From Zarea fungicola (lineage: Eukaryota > Ascomycota > Sordariomycetes > Hypocreales > Cordycipitaceae), in NCBI GenBank assembly GCA_900169235.1, contig FWCC01000162.1, forward strand, positions 1 through 64,000: DNA of 64,000 bases. Direction: 5' to 3'. The position numbers and the translations under genes are program-made. Below the pieces are notes generated by a model that did no database searches, was not told the DNA's origin, and saw only the letters and a list, made by a program, of their open reading frames with translations. This document shows positions 33,301 to 42,473 of the stretch, piece after piece. Within the stretch, counting starts at the first letter, position 1. Each line of letters begins with the position of its first letter.

Positions 33301-34633
33301 TCTCCTCCTGTAAGCCACTGAAAGTCGTCCCACTAAATCAAGCCTATGATGGCTCACTAACAGCGCCTCGCGCAGCTTATTCCGGGCGGCTCAAGACACC
33401 AACTTGTCATCCTTTACTAGGCTTTTCCTTTTCTTTCCGACGCGATGAGAGTTCCGATCGAAGAGGCGTTTTTTTGTTTCCCTTTCCGTGAACCTTGATC
33501 TCGGCGTCAGGCGTTGCTTGGCCAGCATGAACATCTGTCTCAACCCAGCAACATACATTCCTGTCTGCAAACAATGACCAAAAAAATCATGAGACACCAC
33601 CGGAAACAAGCGAAAACGGAGACAAAAAATAGAAACAAGTCCCCTGAAATGGATAATAATCATAATAACCACGCGCTCTGGATACTGATCCATCCAATTG
33701 CCCAGTAAAGTCTCCACGCACACACATACACCAAACCCAGTCGAGTGGGTATCCCAGACTCATTGTGACTACCAAGTACCAGCCAGCATCGACCAGGTAC
33801 TCCATACAGGACCATGCTAGGTAGGAATTAATACGCATTTGCCTCCCCAGAAAGCTAGAAAGCGCGCACCGCAATAGTACAATGCCCTCGTCTCAGTTGG
33901 GCATCGTGTACGTAGTAGTACGTATCAGTAGTATGTGTGTAAATGAAGCTGGTCAGCCCCTAGTATGCCATCCTCCTCCTCTGCTCCCATCCAAGACACA
34001 GGTACTTTGGCCTCGTCCACTCCCTTCCCACTTGTCAACATCGTAGACTTGCCAGACCGAGCTACTCAGTATCCATCTTCAAATCGTTCTTTCCCCATCC
34101 TCAAAACTTCTCTCCTCACTCCGTCATCCTGTCATCCTGCTCTTCAAATCTCCTCCTCGCCTTACAAAATACCTCCATTGCCCTCTAGCAAAACACAAAT
34201 TCGCCGCTCGTCGACGAAAACAACAACAGGCTTTGCGGAGAACGAGCCGCCGAGAGGACCAAGCCCATTCATTATTCATTACATACACTCCATCAATACC
34301 CCAGACCCCTCTGCCCCATCACCTCTCTCGCCTTCCTTGGTCCCTGGTCATTTCTGACAATCCTCGTTCGGCTGGTCCCGCCACAAACGCCCTCTCGCCT
34401 CGTCGCCCTCGCCGCCTCGTCTCTGTAGCCCCAGACTAACAAAGACGTCCGCTATAAGACTGCCGAGTACCGGAACGAACTCTGCTTTAAAAGTCTCTAC
34501 TTACCCCAGATTTTCCTTTCTCTCCTCTTCACCTACTCCTCTTCTTGTCGTCTGTCCTCCTCCTCCTCCTCCTCCTCCTCACATCTTCCTCTACTACCTA
34601 TTCTTGGTCGATCCCGGCTTTCGACCTTTAATC
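30340..34633. other. Four-kb gene-poor region ending in transporter promoter
   Basis: No convincing gene. Frames at 32150-32599 (149 codons) and 32695-33210 were examined and show no family resemblance. From about 33960 the plus strand becomes strongly C/T-rich and ends in a (TCC)n microsatellite at 34558-34580, fitting the promoter and leader of the amino acid transporter. Confidence 0.5.
34558..34580 (+). repeat. TCC trinucleotide microsatellite
   Basis: About seven TCC units just upstream of the amino acid transporter ATG, inside its probable 5' leader. Confidence 0.8.
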
Positions 34634-36143
34634 ATGGATAGCAAAAAGCAAGACATGACCGGCTCGGCCCCCCATGCCGATGTCGAGACAGCCCACCATT
34701 CGGGAAGCACCAGCATTGTCGACGCTTCTGGTGAGGCAGCTCTCATCAACTTCAAGACTCTGTCCTGGTGGTAAGCCAAAAACTCCCACGCTCACAACAA
34801 CGAATGGTCCCCGACCTGTACTGACACACACTCCCAGGAAGGGTGGTATTGTTCTCATTGCTGAGACCGTCTCGCTTGGCATTCTCTCTCTCCCCTCCGT
34901 CGTCGCTACTCTCGGCCTCGTCCCCGGCATCGTCCTCATCCTCATCATGAGTTTCCTCTCCACATACTCTGGCCTCATGCTCGGCGAGTTCCAAAAAGAG
35001 TACCCCTTTGTCGAAAACTTTGGCGATGCCGTCGAGGTCATTGGTAAAAGCTTGGGTTCCGTTGGCTTCCTGGGCCTCAACATAACCTGGGCGCGCATCT
35101 TTCAGGAAACCTTTGGCTGGGCCCAAGCCCTCTTCCAGATCTTCGTCATGGGTGCCCATCTGCTCACCTGGACCATCTGCCTCAACGCCCTTACCGGTCA
35201 TGCTGCCTGCACCATTGTCTGGGCCGTCGTTGGTCTCGCCGTCTTTTGGGTCCTCCAGCTCCCCCGTACCCTCCGCCACACCAGCTGGATGTCCATGGCC
35301 TCGTGCGTTTCCATTACCCTCGCCACCCTCATGACCGTCGGCGATGTCTCGACCGGCAACCAACCCGGTACCATGGCTATTCAGGTCAGCACCAAGATTG
35401 GCTTCACTTCTGGCTTCCTGGCTGTTACCAACATTGCCGTCGCCTTCTCGAGCCATTCCTGCTTCTTTGGTGTCATTGGAGAGTTCCAGAAGCCTGAGGA
35501 CTGGCCCAAGGCTCTTGCTCTCCTCCAGATTGCCGACACGTCTCTCTACCTCATCGCCGCCATTGTCATCTACTACTACATTGGACCCAATGTCCCTTCG
35601 CCCGCTCTCTCCGCTGCCGGTTCCGAAGTTATGCGCAAGGCCATTTGGGGTGTCGCCATCCCCACCATTGTCATTGCTGGTGTTATTTACGGCCACGTCG
35701 CGGGCAAGTACATCTTTGGTCGCATCTTCAAGAACAGCAAGCATCTTGTCCGTCGCACCTTCGTCTCCGTTGTTGGCTGGACCGTTCTCACCTTTGCCAT
35801 GTGGGCCATTGCTCTGGTCATTGCCGAGTCCATTCCCGTCTTCAACTCTCTCCTCGGCGTTCTCAGCGCCCTCTTTGTCTCGTGGTTCTCCTACGGACTC
35901 CCCGGCATCTTCTGGCTCTGGATGCGCAAAGGCACTTGGTTCTCGAGCCGCACCCGCATTGCTCACTTTTGTGCCAATGTTGTCCTCGTCATTACCGGCG
36001 TCTTGCTCTGCGTTCTAGGGCTCTGGGCCTCTCTCGAAGCCATTATCAACGAGACGAGTACAAAGCCCTGGTCCTGTGCCAATAATGCTCCCAAATCATT
36101 TGCAGAGACAATCGGCAACCAGAGAAGAGCTCTGGGAGTTTAA
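34634..36143 (+). CDS. Amino acid transporter, AAAP/AVT family
   Basis: Predicted proton-coupled amino acid transporter of the vacuolar or plasma membrane (auxin/amino acid permease family, Pfam Aa_trans). Exons 34634-34770 and 34838-36143 give 480 residues; the 67-nt intron has branch site TACTGAC and splits a Trp codon. A hydrophilic N-terminus of about 45 residues precedes the first helix, which has the family pattern WWKGGIVLIAETVSLGILSLPSVVATLGLVPG. About 11 hydrophobic helices follow, including the segment AFSSHSCFFGVIGEFQKPEDWPKAL and the C-terminal helices SWFSYGLPGIFWLWM and VVLVITGVLLCVLGLWASL. Codon use is strongly biased to C-ending codons, suggesting good expression. It most resembles the fungal neutral amino acid permease MTR-like group within this family. 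Confidence 0.93.
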
Positions 36144-36750
36144 GTTGACGCTTTTCGATGTTTCTTTTTCATATTTTTTCTCACTCTCTTTCCAACATGA
36201 GAAATGACGGAATGTGTATATGCAGAGGGCTGTAACGTTTAACGCATGGCAACCACCCTTGACAGCCTTGCAACACTGGTTTGAGTTTGCAACTTTTTTT
36301 GGATTATAATAGCGAATAACTGCATATATATTAATATGGCTAAATACCCATGAATACAATTTCCTGATAAATATTTCATTCGGGTGTCAGTCATGTGAAC
36401 TTCCGTCGCCGAAACAGATTGGCACAATCTGGATTGTGATTCTTGACTAGATTCACTCGGGCTCTAGAAGTGTCGTATTATCGTGATTCCGTTGATGGTA
36501 TCTAATTTCTCGTCACAATTCCAAGTAGGGCACACGCTGAGTCTCCCCCTTGAAATCTGACCCTTCTGGATTCTTCATCAGGGTTGATGTGGCAGTCGAC
36601 ATGGTTGGTCCATTAAGGAAACGGGGACTATCGAGCAAGCAATGTCAGGATATTTTTTTTATTTCTTATGTATAAAACAACCGGTCTGTTGGGAGTCCAC
36701 TATAACCTTACTCTAAACGCCTCGAGATGATGCTTAAATTGTTGTCCAAC

Positions 36751-36816
36751 CCGCATTATCCGCAGAGTGCAACCCAACCGCAGTATCCGCAATACACGCA
36801 CAATATCCGCATTATC
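36751..36816 (+). repeat. Degenerate 9-bp CCGCATTAT tandem repeat
   Basis: CCGCA recurs at 36751, 36760, 36778, 36787 and 36807, mostly in steps of 9 or 18 bp, with units CCGCATTAT, CCGCAGAGT, CCGCAGTAT, CCGCAATAC and CCGCATTAT. It lies about 190-250 bp upstream of the FMN reductase start and just upstream of its TATA box. Confidence 0.75.
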
Positions 36817-36855
36817 AGCTCCTCGTGTAAGTCGGCTTGCTAAGAAAGAGTTGGA

Positions 36856-36863
36856 TATATAAA
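36856..36863 (+). promoter_or_regulatory. TATA box of the FMN reductase gene
   Basis: TATATAAA, 141 nt upstream of the ATG at 37004. Confidence 0.5.
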
Positions 36864-37003
36864 CACGACGGTATCGACAAAATGAAGGCAAATAATATTC
36901 ATCATCATTTTTCACACCCAGTGCTCAACATCAAACTTATACATCACATTACGATTTTGTCTTCTCAAGCCATCTGTGCTCCCATTCCACACAATCAACC
37001 AAC

Positions 37004-37612
37004 ATGTCGTCAGCAAAGAGCATCAAGATCGGTATCGTCACCTGCAGCACCCGAAGCACCCGCGTCAATCCCTACATCACACAATACATCTGCGATACCC
37101 TCAAGAAAGACCTCCCGGACGGTACCACCCTACATACCATCGACCTCGAGGCTCAGTCCCTCCCCCTCTATGACGAGCCGGCCATCCCTGCCGGCCTGCC
37201 CAAGGGCAACCCAACACCACACTACCAGCGTGAGCATACGCGCAACTGGTCCGCTGTTGTGCGTGGCTACGACGCATTCATCTTTGTCACGCCTCAGTAC
37301 AACTGGAGCGTGCCTGCGAGCCTCAAAAACGCCCTCGACTTTCTCTACCACGAATGGACTGGCAAGCCCGCCGCCGTTGTCAGCTACGGCAGCAGGGGCG
37401 GCGGTCGCGCAGCGGCACACCTACAGCAGATTCTTACGGGGCTCAAGATGAAGGTCACGAGCATCACCGTGCCGCTGGCAATTAGTCTGGATGATATCAA
37501 CGAATGCATTGCTGGGGGCGGTGTCCTCAGTAGCGCTGTCGTGGAGCGCTGGGCTGGCGAGGGCATAACTGAAACGCTGAAGTCTGCTTTTCGTGAGATG
37601 TGCACTCACTAA
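37004..37612 (+). CDS. NADPH-dependent FMN reductase (flavodoxin-like fold)
   Basis: Predicted cytosolic flavoprotein that uses NADPH to reduce FMN or a quinone/azo substrate. Intronless, 202 residues, ATG at 37004. The flavodoxin-like fold is seen in the first strand and phosphate loop (IGIVTCSTRSTRVNPY), the FMN ring-binding segment VTPQYNWSVPASLKNALDFLY (the PxYNxSxPxxLKNAxD signature), and the YGSRGGGRAA loop. The length matches the family. It lies about 280 bp upstream of a co-oriented Zn2Cys6 gene, which suggests possible co-regulation (inference). Substrate unknown. Confidence 0.93.
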   Translation: MSSAKSIKIGIVTCSTRSTRVNPYITQYICDTLKKDLPDGTTLHTIDLEAQSLPLYDEPAIPAGLPKGNPTPHYQREHTRNWSAVVRGYDAFIFVTPQYNWSVPASLKNALDFLYHEWTGKPAAVVSYGSRGGGRAAAHLQQILTGLKMKVTSITVPLAISLDDINECIAGGGVLSSAVVERWAGEGITETLKSAFREMCTH

Positions 37613-37892
37613 GAAGAAAAAACGCCTTAAATGAAGGCACACCTGGTTAAAGCCGTGATTAGATTGGGAATTGGGTAGTTTTTTATAGACTTGTCAACCA
37701 TTTTGGAAGCTGTTGCTTGTTAGCTTAATGAGTACTGCATTGGAACATCTTACTACCCAGTGAAGCACTCAGCCAAGTGAGCCCATTAATAAACCTAGAC
37801 AAAACACAAACATGTAACAAATTCCCCCGTTTCAATATTCCCCTCCAACGTATCAATGCCTTCAAATTTCACCAGCTTTTCGTCTTATCGCC

Positions 37893-39539
37893 ATGCCAAA
37901 ACGGACACGTATTAATCGGCCTCGGGCGAATGCTGAAAATCGGCGCCGCGTCTACGCTGCCTGTAACGAATGCCGGCGTCGTCGGCGCAAGTGCGACGGC
38001 AGCGACCCTTGCGCGCAGTGTCAAGCATATGGCTACGCATGCACCTACGAAGCAGAAAAGCACCCAGTACAGCCTTTAGATGTCCTAAATTCTCGTCCCC
38101 AGGCTGAAACAGTTCAGCGCAGACAAGTGCGTCCTGCTACGGACGGGCCATCGAATGAGGACACAAACGTGATCGTCAGCCGGGAGCGAGGACGTTTCGT
38201 CAACGCCAACAGCGCCGTTGCGTTGCCTCATCTGGTTGGCCAGGAGCTAAATATTGAGAAACCCTTGCGTCTTCACTCGTATGCCTGGAATCTCGGCATT
38301 CGACCCGAACGTCGTGGTACCGCGGCGGCGTCGCTGTCAGACTACCTCTCACTACCAGACTGCCAGGCCCTGTCAGCGGTCTACTTTGGGGCCGTCCATC
38401 CTCTCTTTGCCTTTTTGAATCGCGATTCTTACTCTGCACGCTTGGTGACAGATTGGCCGACGCTGGAACGCCGGCCGAATTTCGTCGCTGTCGTCGCCTT
38501 GGTTGCTCTACTGGGCTCCTTCTTCTCAGCCCCGGAAGCAGCGCATCCGCGAGAGGAGGATATCAAGCAGCACGGCCTGTCTATCCTCGACCTTGCAATG
38601 TCAACCCCCATGGCAGCTATTGATATGGACTCTGTGGCTGGGTGGATCCTGCGGACGCTGTACATGCGGTTGACGACGCGCCCTGCTATTGCTTGCATGG
38701 CTAGTCATACCGCCATGCACTTTTCCGAGATTATGGGTCTGCATCGCGACTCTGTTGCCCATCGTCTGGCCCCAGGGTCAGTATTCGGCAAGGACGAGTT
38801 GGAGAGTCGACGGCGGTATTTCTGCGTGGCGCGATTTCTGAACCATCTGCTCGCGACTGAATATGGCTCGTCGCCCGTTTCTCTCACACATGCCAACAGT
38901 GTGGCGCCAGCAAGCCTGCCTGGTACACATGTACAGGCCCTACACGCCATGACAAGTGTCCTGCAAGATGCCGATGCAGCTGCAGGCGCTGGTCTCGATT
39001 CGGAAGATATTGTCGACTTGTTTAGGCGCTTGCAGGGCATTGTCCACGACCACGACGACACTGTCGCTCTTTTCAATGCGGATGTGTGCCTCTGTCTGCT
39101 CCGTCGCTTTGCCGCCGCATCCACCAAGCCAGGCGGTGCAGTCTTGACCATCTCGGCCGCCATCCTGCGACGGGGCCTAGAATGCATCACTGTCCTGCTA
39201 GCCTCCGGCAGGACGTGGTGGAACATGCTCAGCGTGCCCTTTCAGAGCATTTGCATCTGCGCAGCCACGGATGACCTCGCCCTGCTAGCCCTGCTGCCTA
39301 CGGCCATGGAGCTCCTGCGTGCCGTGGCCGACAAGTTTGGCTCGCACATGGCAAAGGAGGCACTGGCAACTGCGCAGCAGATCCTTGCTGCGTCGAGGGG
39401 CCGCACCCACGCCAAGCTGGCCATGAAGGATGCGGCATTGGTACATGCGCTGCCTGCCCTTGACATTGACTGGGCGAGCTTTGACTCGGCCTTTGATATG
39501 GCGGGCGACTGGCAGCCTGTCGTAGATTTCTTCATGTAG
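37893..39539 (+). CDS. Zn2Cys6 fungal transcription factor
   Basis: Putative nuclear regulator, intronless, 548 residues, ATG at 37893. The zinc cluster is complete: C24, C27, C34, C40, C43 and C50 within a basic context (CNECRRRRRKCDGSDPC). A fungal-specific transcription factor domain spans about residues 150-330, with LPDCQALSAVYFGAVHPLFA, LGLSILDL-like, ACMASHTAMHFSEIMGLHRD and ESRRRYFCVARFLNHLLATE. The C-terminus is Ala/Leu-rich and ends DIDWASFDSAFDM, an acidic/aromatic stretch that could activate transcription (inference). It sits between the FMN reductase and the HPr-like gene in the same orientation; its targets may include these neighbours. Confidence 0.92.
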   Translation: MPKRTRINRPRANAENRRRVYAACNECRRRRRKCDGSDPCAQCQAYGYACTYEAEKHPVQPLDVLNSRPQAETVQRRQVRPATDGPSNEDTNVIVSRERGRFVNANSAVALPHLVGQELNIEKPLRLHSYAWNLGIRPERRGTAAASLSDYLSLPDCQALSAVYFGAVHPLFAFLNRDSYSARLVTDWPTLERRPNFVAVVALVALLGSFFSAPEAAHPREEDIKQHGLSILDLAMSTPMAAIDMDSVAGWILRTLYMRLTTRPAIACMASHTAMHFSEIMGLHRDSVAHRLAPGSVFGKDELESRRRYFCVARFLNHLLATEYGSSPVSLTHANSVAPASLPGTHVQALHAMTSVLQDADAAAGAGLDSEDIVDLFRRLQGIVHDHDDTVALFNADVCLCLLRRFAAASTKPGGAVLTISAAILRRGLECITVLLASGRTWWNMLSVPFQSICICAATDDLALLALLPTAMELLRAVADKFGSHMAKEALATAQQILAASRGRTHAKLAMKDAALVHALPALDIDWASFDSAFDMAGDWQPVVDFFM

Positions 39540-40012
39540 AAGAAACGAGCTGTGGCAAACAAACAAAAGGAATGCTACCATGATTAACTGCATCATTACT
39601 CAGGGAGTTGTTGTACCAGGAATCACTGGTGTCACTGTCACCTCCATTACCAAGACGGACTTTTTACGTGACCTACTATTCACAAGAGAATACAACTTTT
39701 TGCCAGGGCGGGAGTAGAACATGGGTGATTCGCAGACCAAAAGGTATGGTTTAGCACACATGTGACCCTGTACTACATCAAACATGTTATACATCTAGCC
39801 CGCCGAAAATCGTTTCACCGCATTCCCTTTACTTTTGACACCATGTTGTAAACGTGAGCGACGCAAGGCCATCCACTTCATACCCCTCTAATTCTCCAAA
39901 TGAAGATGCATATAGATTTGAACGGATATAAATACCGTGCGCGACTCTAGCTACCTTGGTTGTTCATCGCCCATTTATTTACCAGAACAGTGAAGGAATC
40001 AGCATCGCAAAC
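39540..40012. promoter_or_regulatory. Upstream region of the HPr-like gene
   Basis: No gene on either strand. Ends with a good TATA box at 39927-39934, 79 nt before the ATG, predicting a short leader of about 50 nt. Confidence 0.55.
39927..39934 (+). promoter_or_regulatory. TATA box of the HPr-like gene
   Basis: TATAAATA in the context GGATATAAATACCG, 79 nt upstream of the ATG at 40013. A consensus core promoter argues the gene is expressed under eukaryotic control. Confidence 0.6.
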
Positions 40013-40429
40013 ATGTATCAACAGGACACCATGATTGATGGAAAGTATGCGCTGGATCTACGAACCATGGCCGAGTTTGTAGCCCTTGCTCAGAGCTACA
40101 AGAACACAGACATATTCGTCCAGAACATCACAAGCAAGAAGGAGGCTGACTGCAAAGGCACTCCTGCGAGGCTCCTCACGTTCGGGTTTGAACCCGGAAC
40201 TGTCATCACCATCACGGCTGACGGCGCGGACCCGAACGTCGAAAAGGCAGCAGTGAGAGGCCTCATTACTTTCTTGGCACAAGCAGCGGACAGGTACGCA
40301 GTACCAGTACCATTACTGTTAAATCCAGAGCCTTCTGAGCCAGATCCATTTGGGGTAAGGACCCTCCATATACATTTTGCTTTTGCTGCCTATGACGCTA
40401 GCAACTAACACCTGATTCAGCAGCTCTAG
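40013..40429 (+). CDS. HPr-like (PTS phosphocarrier fold) protein lacking the active-site His
   Basis: Small protein resembling bacterial HPr, the phosphocarrier of the PTS sugar transport system. Exons 40013-40354 and 40421-40429 (116 residues); the 66-nt intron has donor GTAAGG, branch AACTAAC and acceptor TTCAG, and without splicing the frame would add 16 other residues. From memory of E. coli HPr, residues 1-30 align without gaps: MYQQD against MFQQE, and LDLRTMAEFV against LHTRPAAQFV. Position 15, the phosphorylated His in bacteria, is Asp here; Arg17 is kept; Pro18 is Thr. The regulatory Ser46 region (AKSLFKL) reads CKGTPARL, so the Ser is also lost. The last strand and helix (GTVITITADGADPNVEKAAVRGLITFL) fit closely. 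The fold seems retained but not phosphotransfer. The start is the first ATG after the TATA box. Bacterial origin by transfer is inferred; an unrelated convergent fold is less likely. Confidence 0.72.
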
Positions 40430-40905
40430 ACTTGAAGCTTCAACTTGGCAAGATAGTTATCAACTGGCACAATCTCGGGCAAAGTGTTGAGCTATTGGGA
40501 AAGCTATAGGCACAGGGCTATGTTTAGTGGCAAAAGTTGTTTTTATTCTAGAGCTTGACAGAAAAAGAATCCAGGTCAACCTTGTAGGTGCCTGTATTGT
40601 CATTAGTGCCAGATCTGTTGCCTCGTGGCGGCAATCTTGGAACTAGGAAGCAACTAATGAAATAGCGTCCATTTGGAGTCCTACCGCGAATGAGCTTGTG
40701 CAACGTGCACACTGGGCTGATCGAGGTCAAAGCGGATGAGCTATGAAGGGCCGAAATTACACCGCCTCAGAGCTCAAGGTTCTTCTCTATACATAACATT
40801 GAAGGCGCTGTGTTTTTTTATTTGCTCCCTACTCACTAATCATTTAGAAGTACAGAGAACAGTTCTGCATTGTTGCCCATCACAGCAGGGGCGTCTTACA
40901 AGATC
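40430..40905. other. Intergenic region between HPr-like and methyltransferase genes
   Basis: No gene seen; contains the 3' UTR of the HPr-like gene and the promoter of the methyltransferase gene. Confidence 0.55.
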
Positions 40906-41727
40906 ATGACGCAATACGACCAGATTGGCGCCGAGTATGACGTTGTCGACCAGCAATTTTTCAAGCTCCTGGAATCCAAGGTCATGGAGAACGTGCTCCG
41001 TCCGGAGCTCGTCCGTCCAGGACTGAAGCTGGTGGAGTTTGCGGCCGGCACTGGCTTCTACACGAAGCGAGCGTTTGCCTGGAGCAGCAGCAGCAATGGC
41101 GTCCACGTCACGTCCATTGACATTTCACCAGTCATGGTGGATATCATTGCGCAGCGCAACGCCGACAAGGCCGCTACGGGCCTGTTGAGGCTCATCACGG
41201 CCGACGGCCGCCTGCCGCGGTCGTACGCGCCGGACGGCGTCACGCGCGGGTACTTTGACGGTGCGTTTGGTGGCTGGTTTCTCAACTACGCCGCCAGCCG
41301 TGCCGAGCTGCGGGCCATGATGGACTGCATCGCGGTCAACCTGAAGCCGGGCGGTTTCTTTGTTGGCGTGGTGCCGGGCGAGACGGAGGACCTGGAGGCG
41401 CGCCGGCAGAGGCTGCGGGAGCCCCCGTTTGATCGCCTCTATCTGCGGCTGGACCTCACCAGGGAGCTCGACGACGGATCCGGGTGGTGGAATACGGTGC
41501 ACATCAACGAAGCGCTCAGCTTTGAGGCTGCGCACCACCGCAAGTCGGTATATGAGGAGGTGGCCAGGGAGGCTGGGTTTGGGGCGGTGGAATGGTCCTC
41601 CGGGAATCTGGACAGGGACGAGTTTATTAAGCCGGGCATGGTGGTGCAGAATGACTTGTCGCCAGAGGATTATGAGCTCTATGCCAAGGTTGGGATGTTC
41701 TCGGTCATAAAGATGTATAAAGAGTAG
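40906..41727 (+). CDS. SAM-dependent methyltransferase, class I
   Basis: Predicted methyltransferase that transfers a methyl group from S-adenosylmethionine to an unknown small molecule. Intronless, 273 residues; the frame is open further upstream, but the first ATG is 40906 (MTQYDQIGAEYD). Motif I is LVEFAAGTGFYTK (residues 42-54); motif II acidic Asp is in VTSIDISP; motif III/IV lies around GYFDGAFGGWFLNYA; LKPGGFFVGVVPG is the post-IV strand. The N-terminal YDQIGAEYD opening and overall layout are of a type common in bacterial secondary-metabolite methyltransferases, but fungal homologues of this type also exist. It lies 476 bp after the HPr-like gene on the same strand. Substrate unknown. 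Confidence 0.9.
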   Translation: MTQYDQIGAEYDVVDQQFFKLLESKVMENVLRPELVRPGLKLVEFAAGTGFYTKRAFAWSSSSNGVHVTSIDISPVMVDIIAQRNADKAATGLLRLITADGRLPRSYAPDGVTRGYFDGAFGGWFLNYAASRAELRAMMDCIAVNLKPGGFFVGVVPGETEDLEARRQRLREPPFDRLYLRLDLTRELDDGSGWWNTVHINEALSFEAAHHRKSVYEEVAREAGFGAVEWSSGNLDRDEFIKPGMVVQNDLSPEDYELYAKVGMFSVIKMYKE

Positions 41728-41885
41728 TCTTGGCAGGCAGACCTGCACTCATCTGTCGCGGTTCTTTAAAAAAAAAAAAAAAGGCTAGACCACGTACTTA
41801 TACATTATATTTTCTAATTTATATACATATTTGTTTACTTCTTGCACAACTTTTATCCCCTCTCTTCGAGTTGATGCTTTATACT

Positions 41886-42473
41886 TTACGCCAGCATGCC
41901 CACAACATCATCTTTCTGTAGCCTCCTAGCAGTCATTCCCGAGAATAAGATCATGTCTAGTAAGAATTCATCCACATGCTCAAAGATATGCAGCTCCTTT
42001 CGCTCCCCACCACCTCCAAAACTGGCGGCCCCAGTGTTAAATTTCGCCAGCACCGTGCCCCCCTGCTCATCCACAAGCTCCATCTCTGTCCTGAGGAGAT
42101 TGGGCTTCCACTTGAAATTCCCCCTTTGCTGCGTCCCAACCTTGTAGCTCTCGCTCATGCTCATGAGGCTCTTTCTCAGCGTGACGGAGAGTCCCTTGAG
42201 GTTCAGCTCCGCTGTTCCGGAGAAGGAACTCATCTGTGTCGTATGGCCAATTTGGTTGTTGGGATGCGGGAACGCCTGGAAGAACAGGACGTCGGGGCCG
42301 TTGCCGCTCTTGTTGAAGATGACGGATCGCATGGGAGGGCCGTTGGAGGGCGCGTAGGCATCGCGCAGAAAGACGTGTGTAGGGTCATTCGGAGATTTTT
42401 CCACGTAAAAAATTCGCTTGCTTTCAGTGACTGGCTTGCTTGAGGAGCCGAGGCTGGAAAAAAATGACGGCAT
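41886..42473 (-). CDS. Conserved fungal protein, tubby/LURP-one-like
   Basis: Intronless, 195 residues, first ATG at 42473 (MPSFFSSLGSSS). No signal peptide or membrane helix. The sequence alternates hydrophobic strands (KRIFYVEKSPNDPTHVFLRDAYAP, MRSVIFNKSGNGPDVLFFQAF, GNFKWKPNLLRTEMELVDEQGGTVLAKFN), a pattern compatible with the beta-barrel of tubby C-terminal/LURP-one-related proteins, and ends in a hydrophobic helix (VDEFLLDMILFSGMTARRLQK) like the one that fills that barrel. This family assignment is an inference from pattern only. Function unknown. It is convergent with the methyltransferase gene, whose stop is only about 160 bp away. Confidence 0.7.
   Translation of the reverse strand: MPSFFSSLGSSSKPVTESKRIFYVEKSPNDPTHVFLRDAYAPSNGPPMRSVIFNKSGNGPDVLFFQAFPHPNNQIGHTTQMSSFSGTAELNLKGLSVTLRKSLMSMSESYKVGTQQRGNFKWKPNLLRTEMELVDEQGGTVLAKFNTGAASFGGGGERKELHIFEHVDEFLLDMILFSGMTARRLQKDDVVGMLA

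Larger units (their letters stand above)
36144..37003. other. Intergenic region with 9-bp CCGCA repeat and TATA box
   Basis: Contains the 3' UTR of the transporter, the degenerate CCGCATTAT repeat at 36751-36816, and a TATATAAA box at 36856-36863 facing the FMN reductase. An out-of-frame ATG at about 36882 could start an upstream frame overlapping the main start if transcription begins early. No gene seen. Confidence 0.55.

Noticed and set aside
33965..34357. 130-codon ATG frame upstream of the amino acid transporter
   Set aside because: Ser/Pro-rich low-complexity frame in the CT-rich leader; at best an upstream frame, no evidence of a gene.
34752..35966. 404-codon minus-strand frame across the amino acid transporter
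   Set aside because: Antisense shadow, Gly/Asp/Glu-rich and without domain; the transporter is unmistakable.
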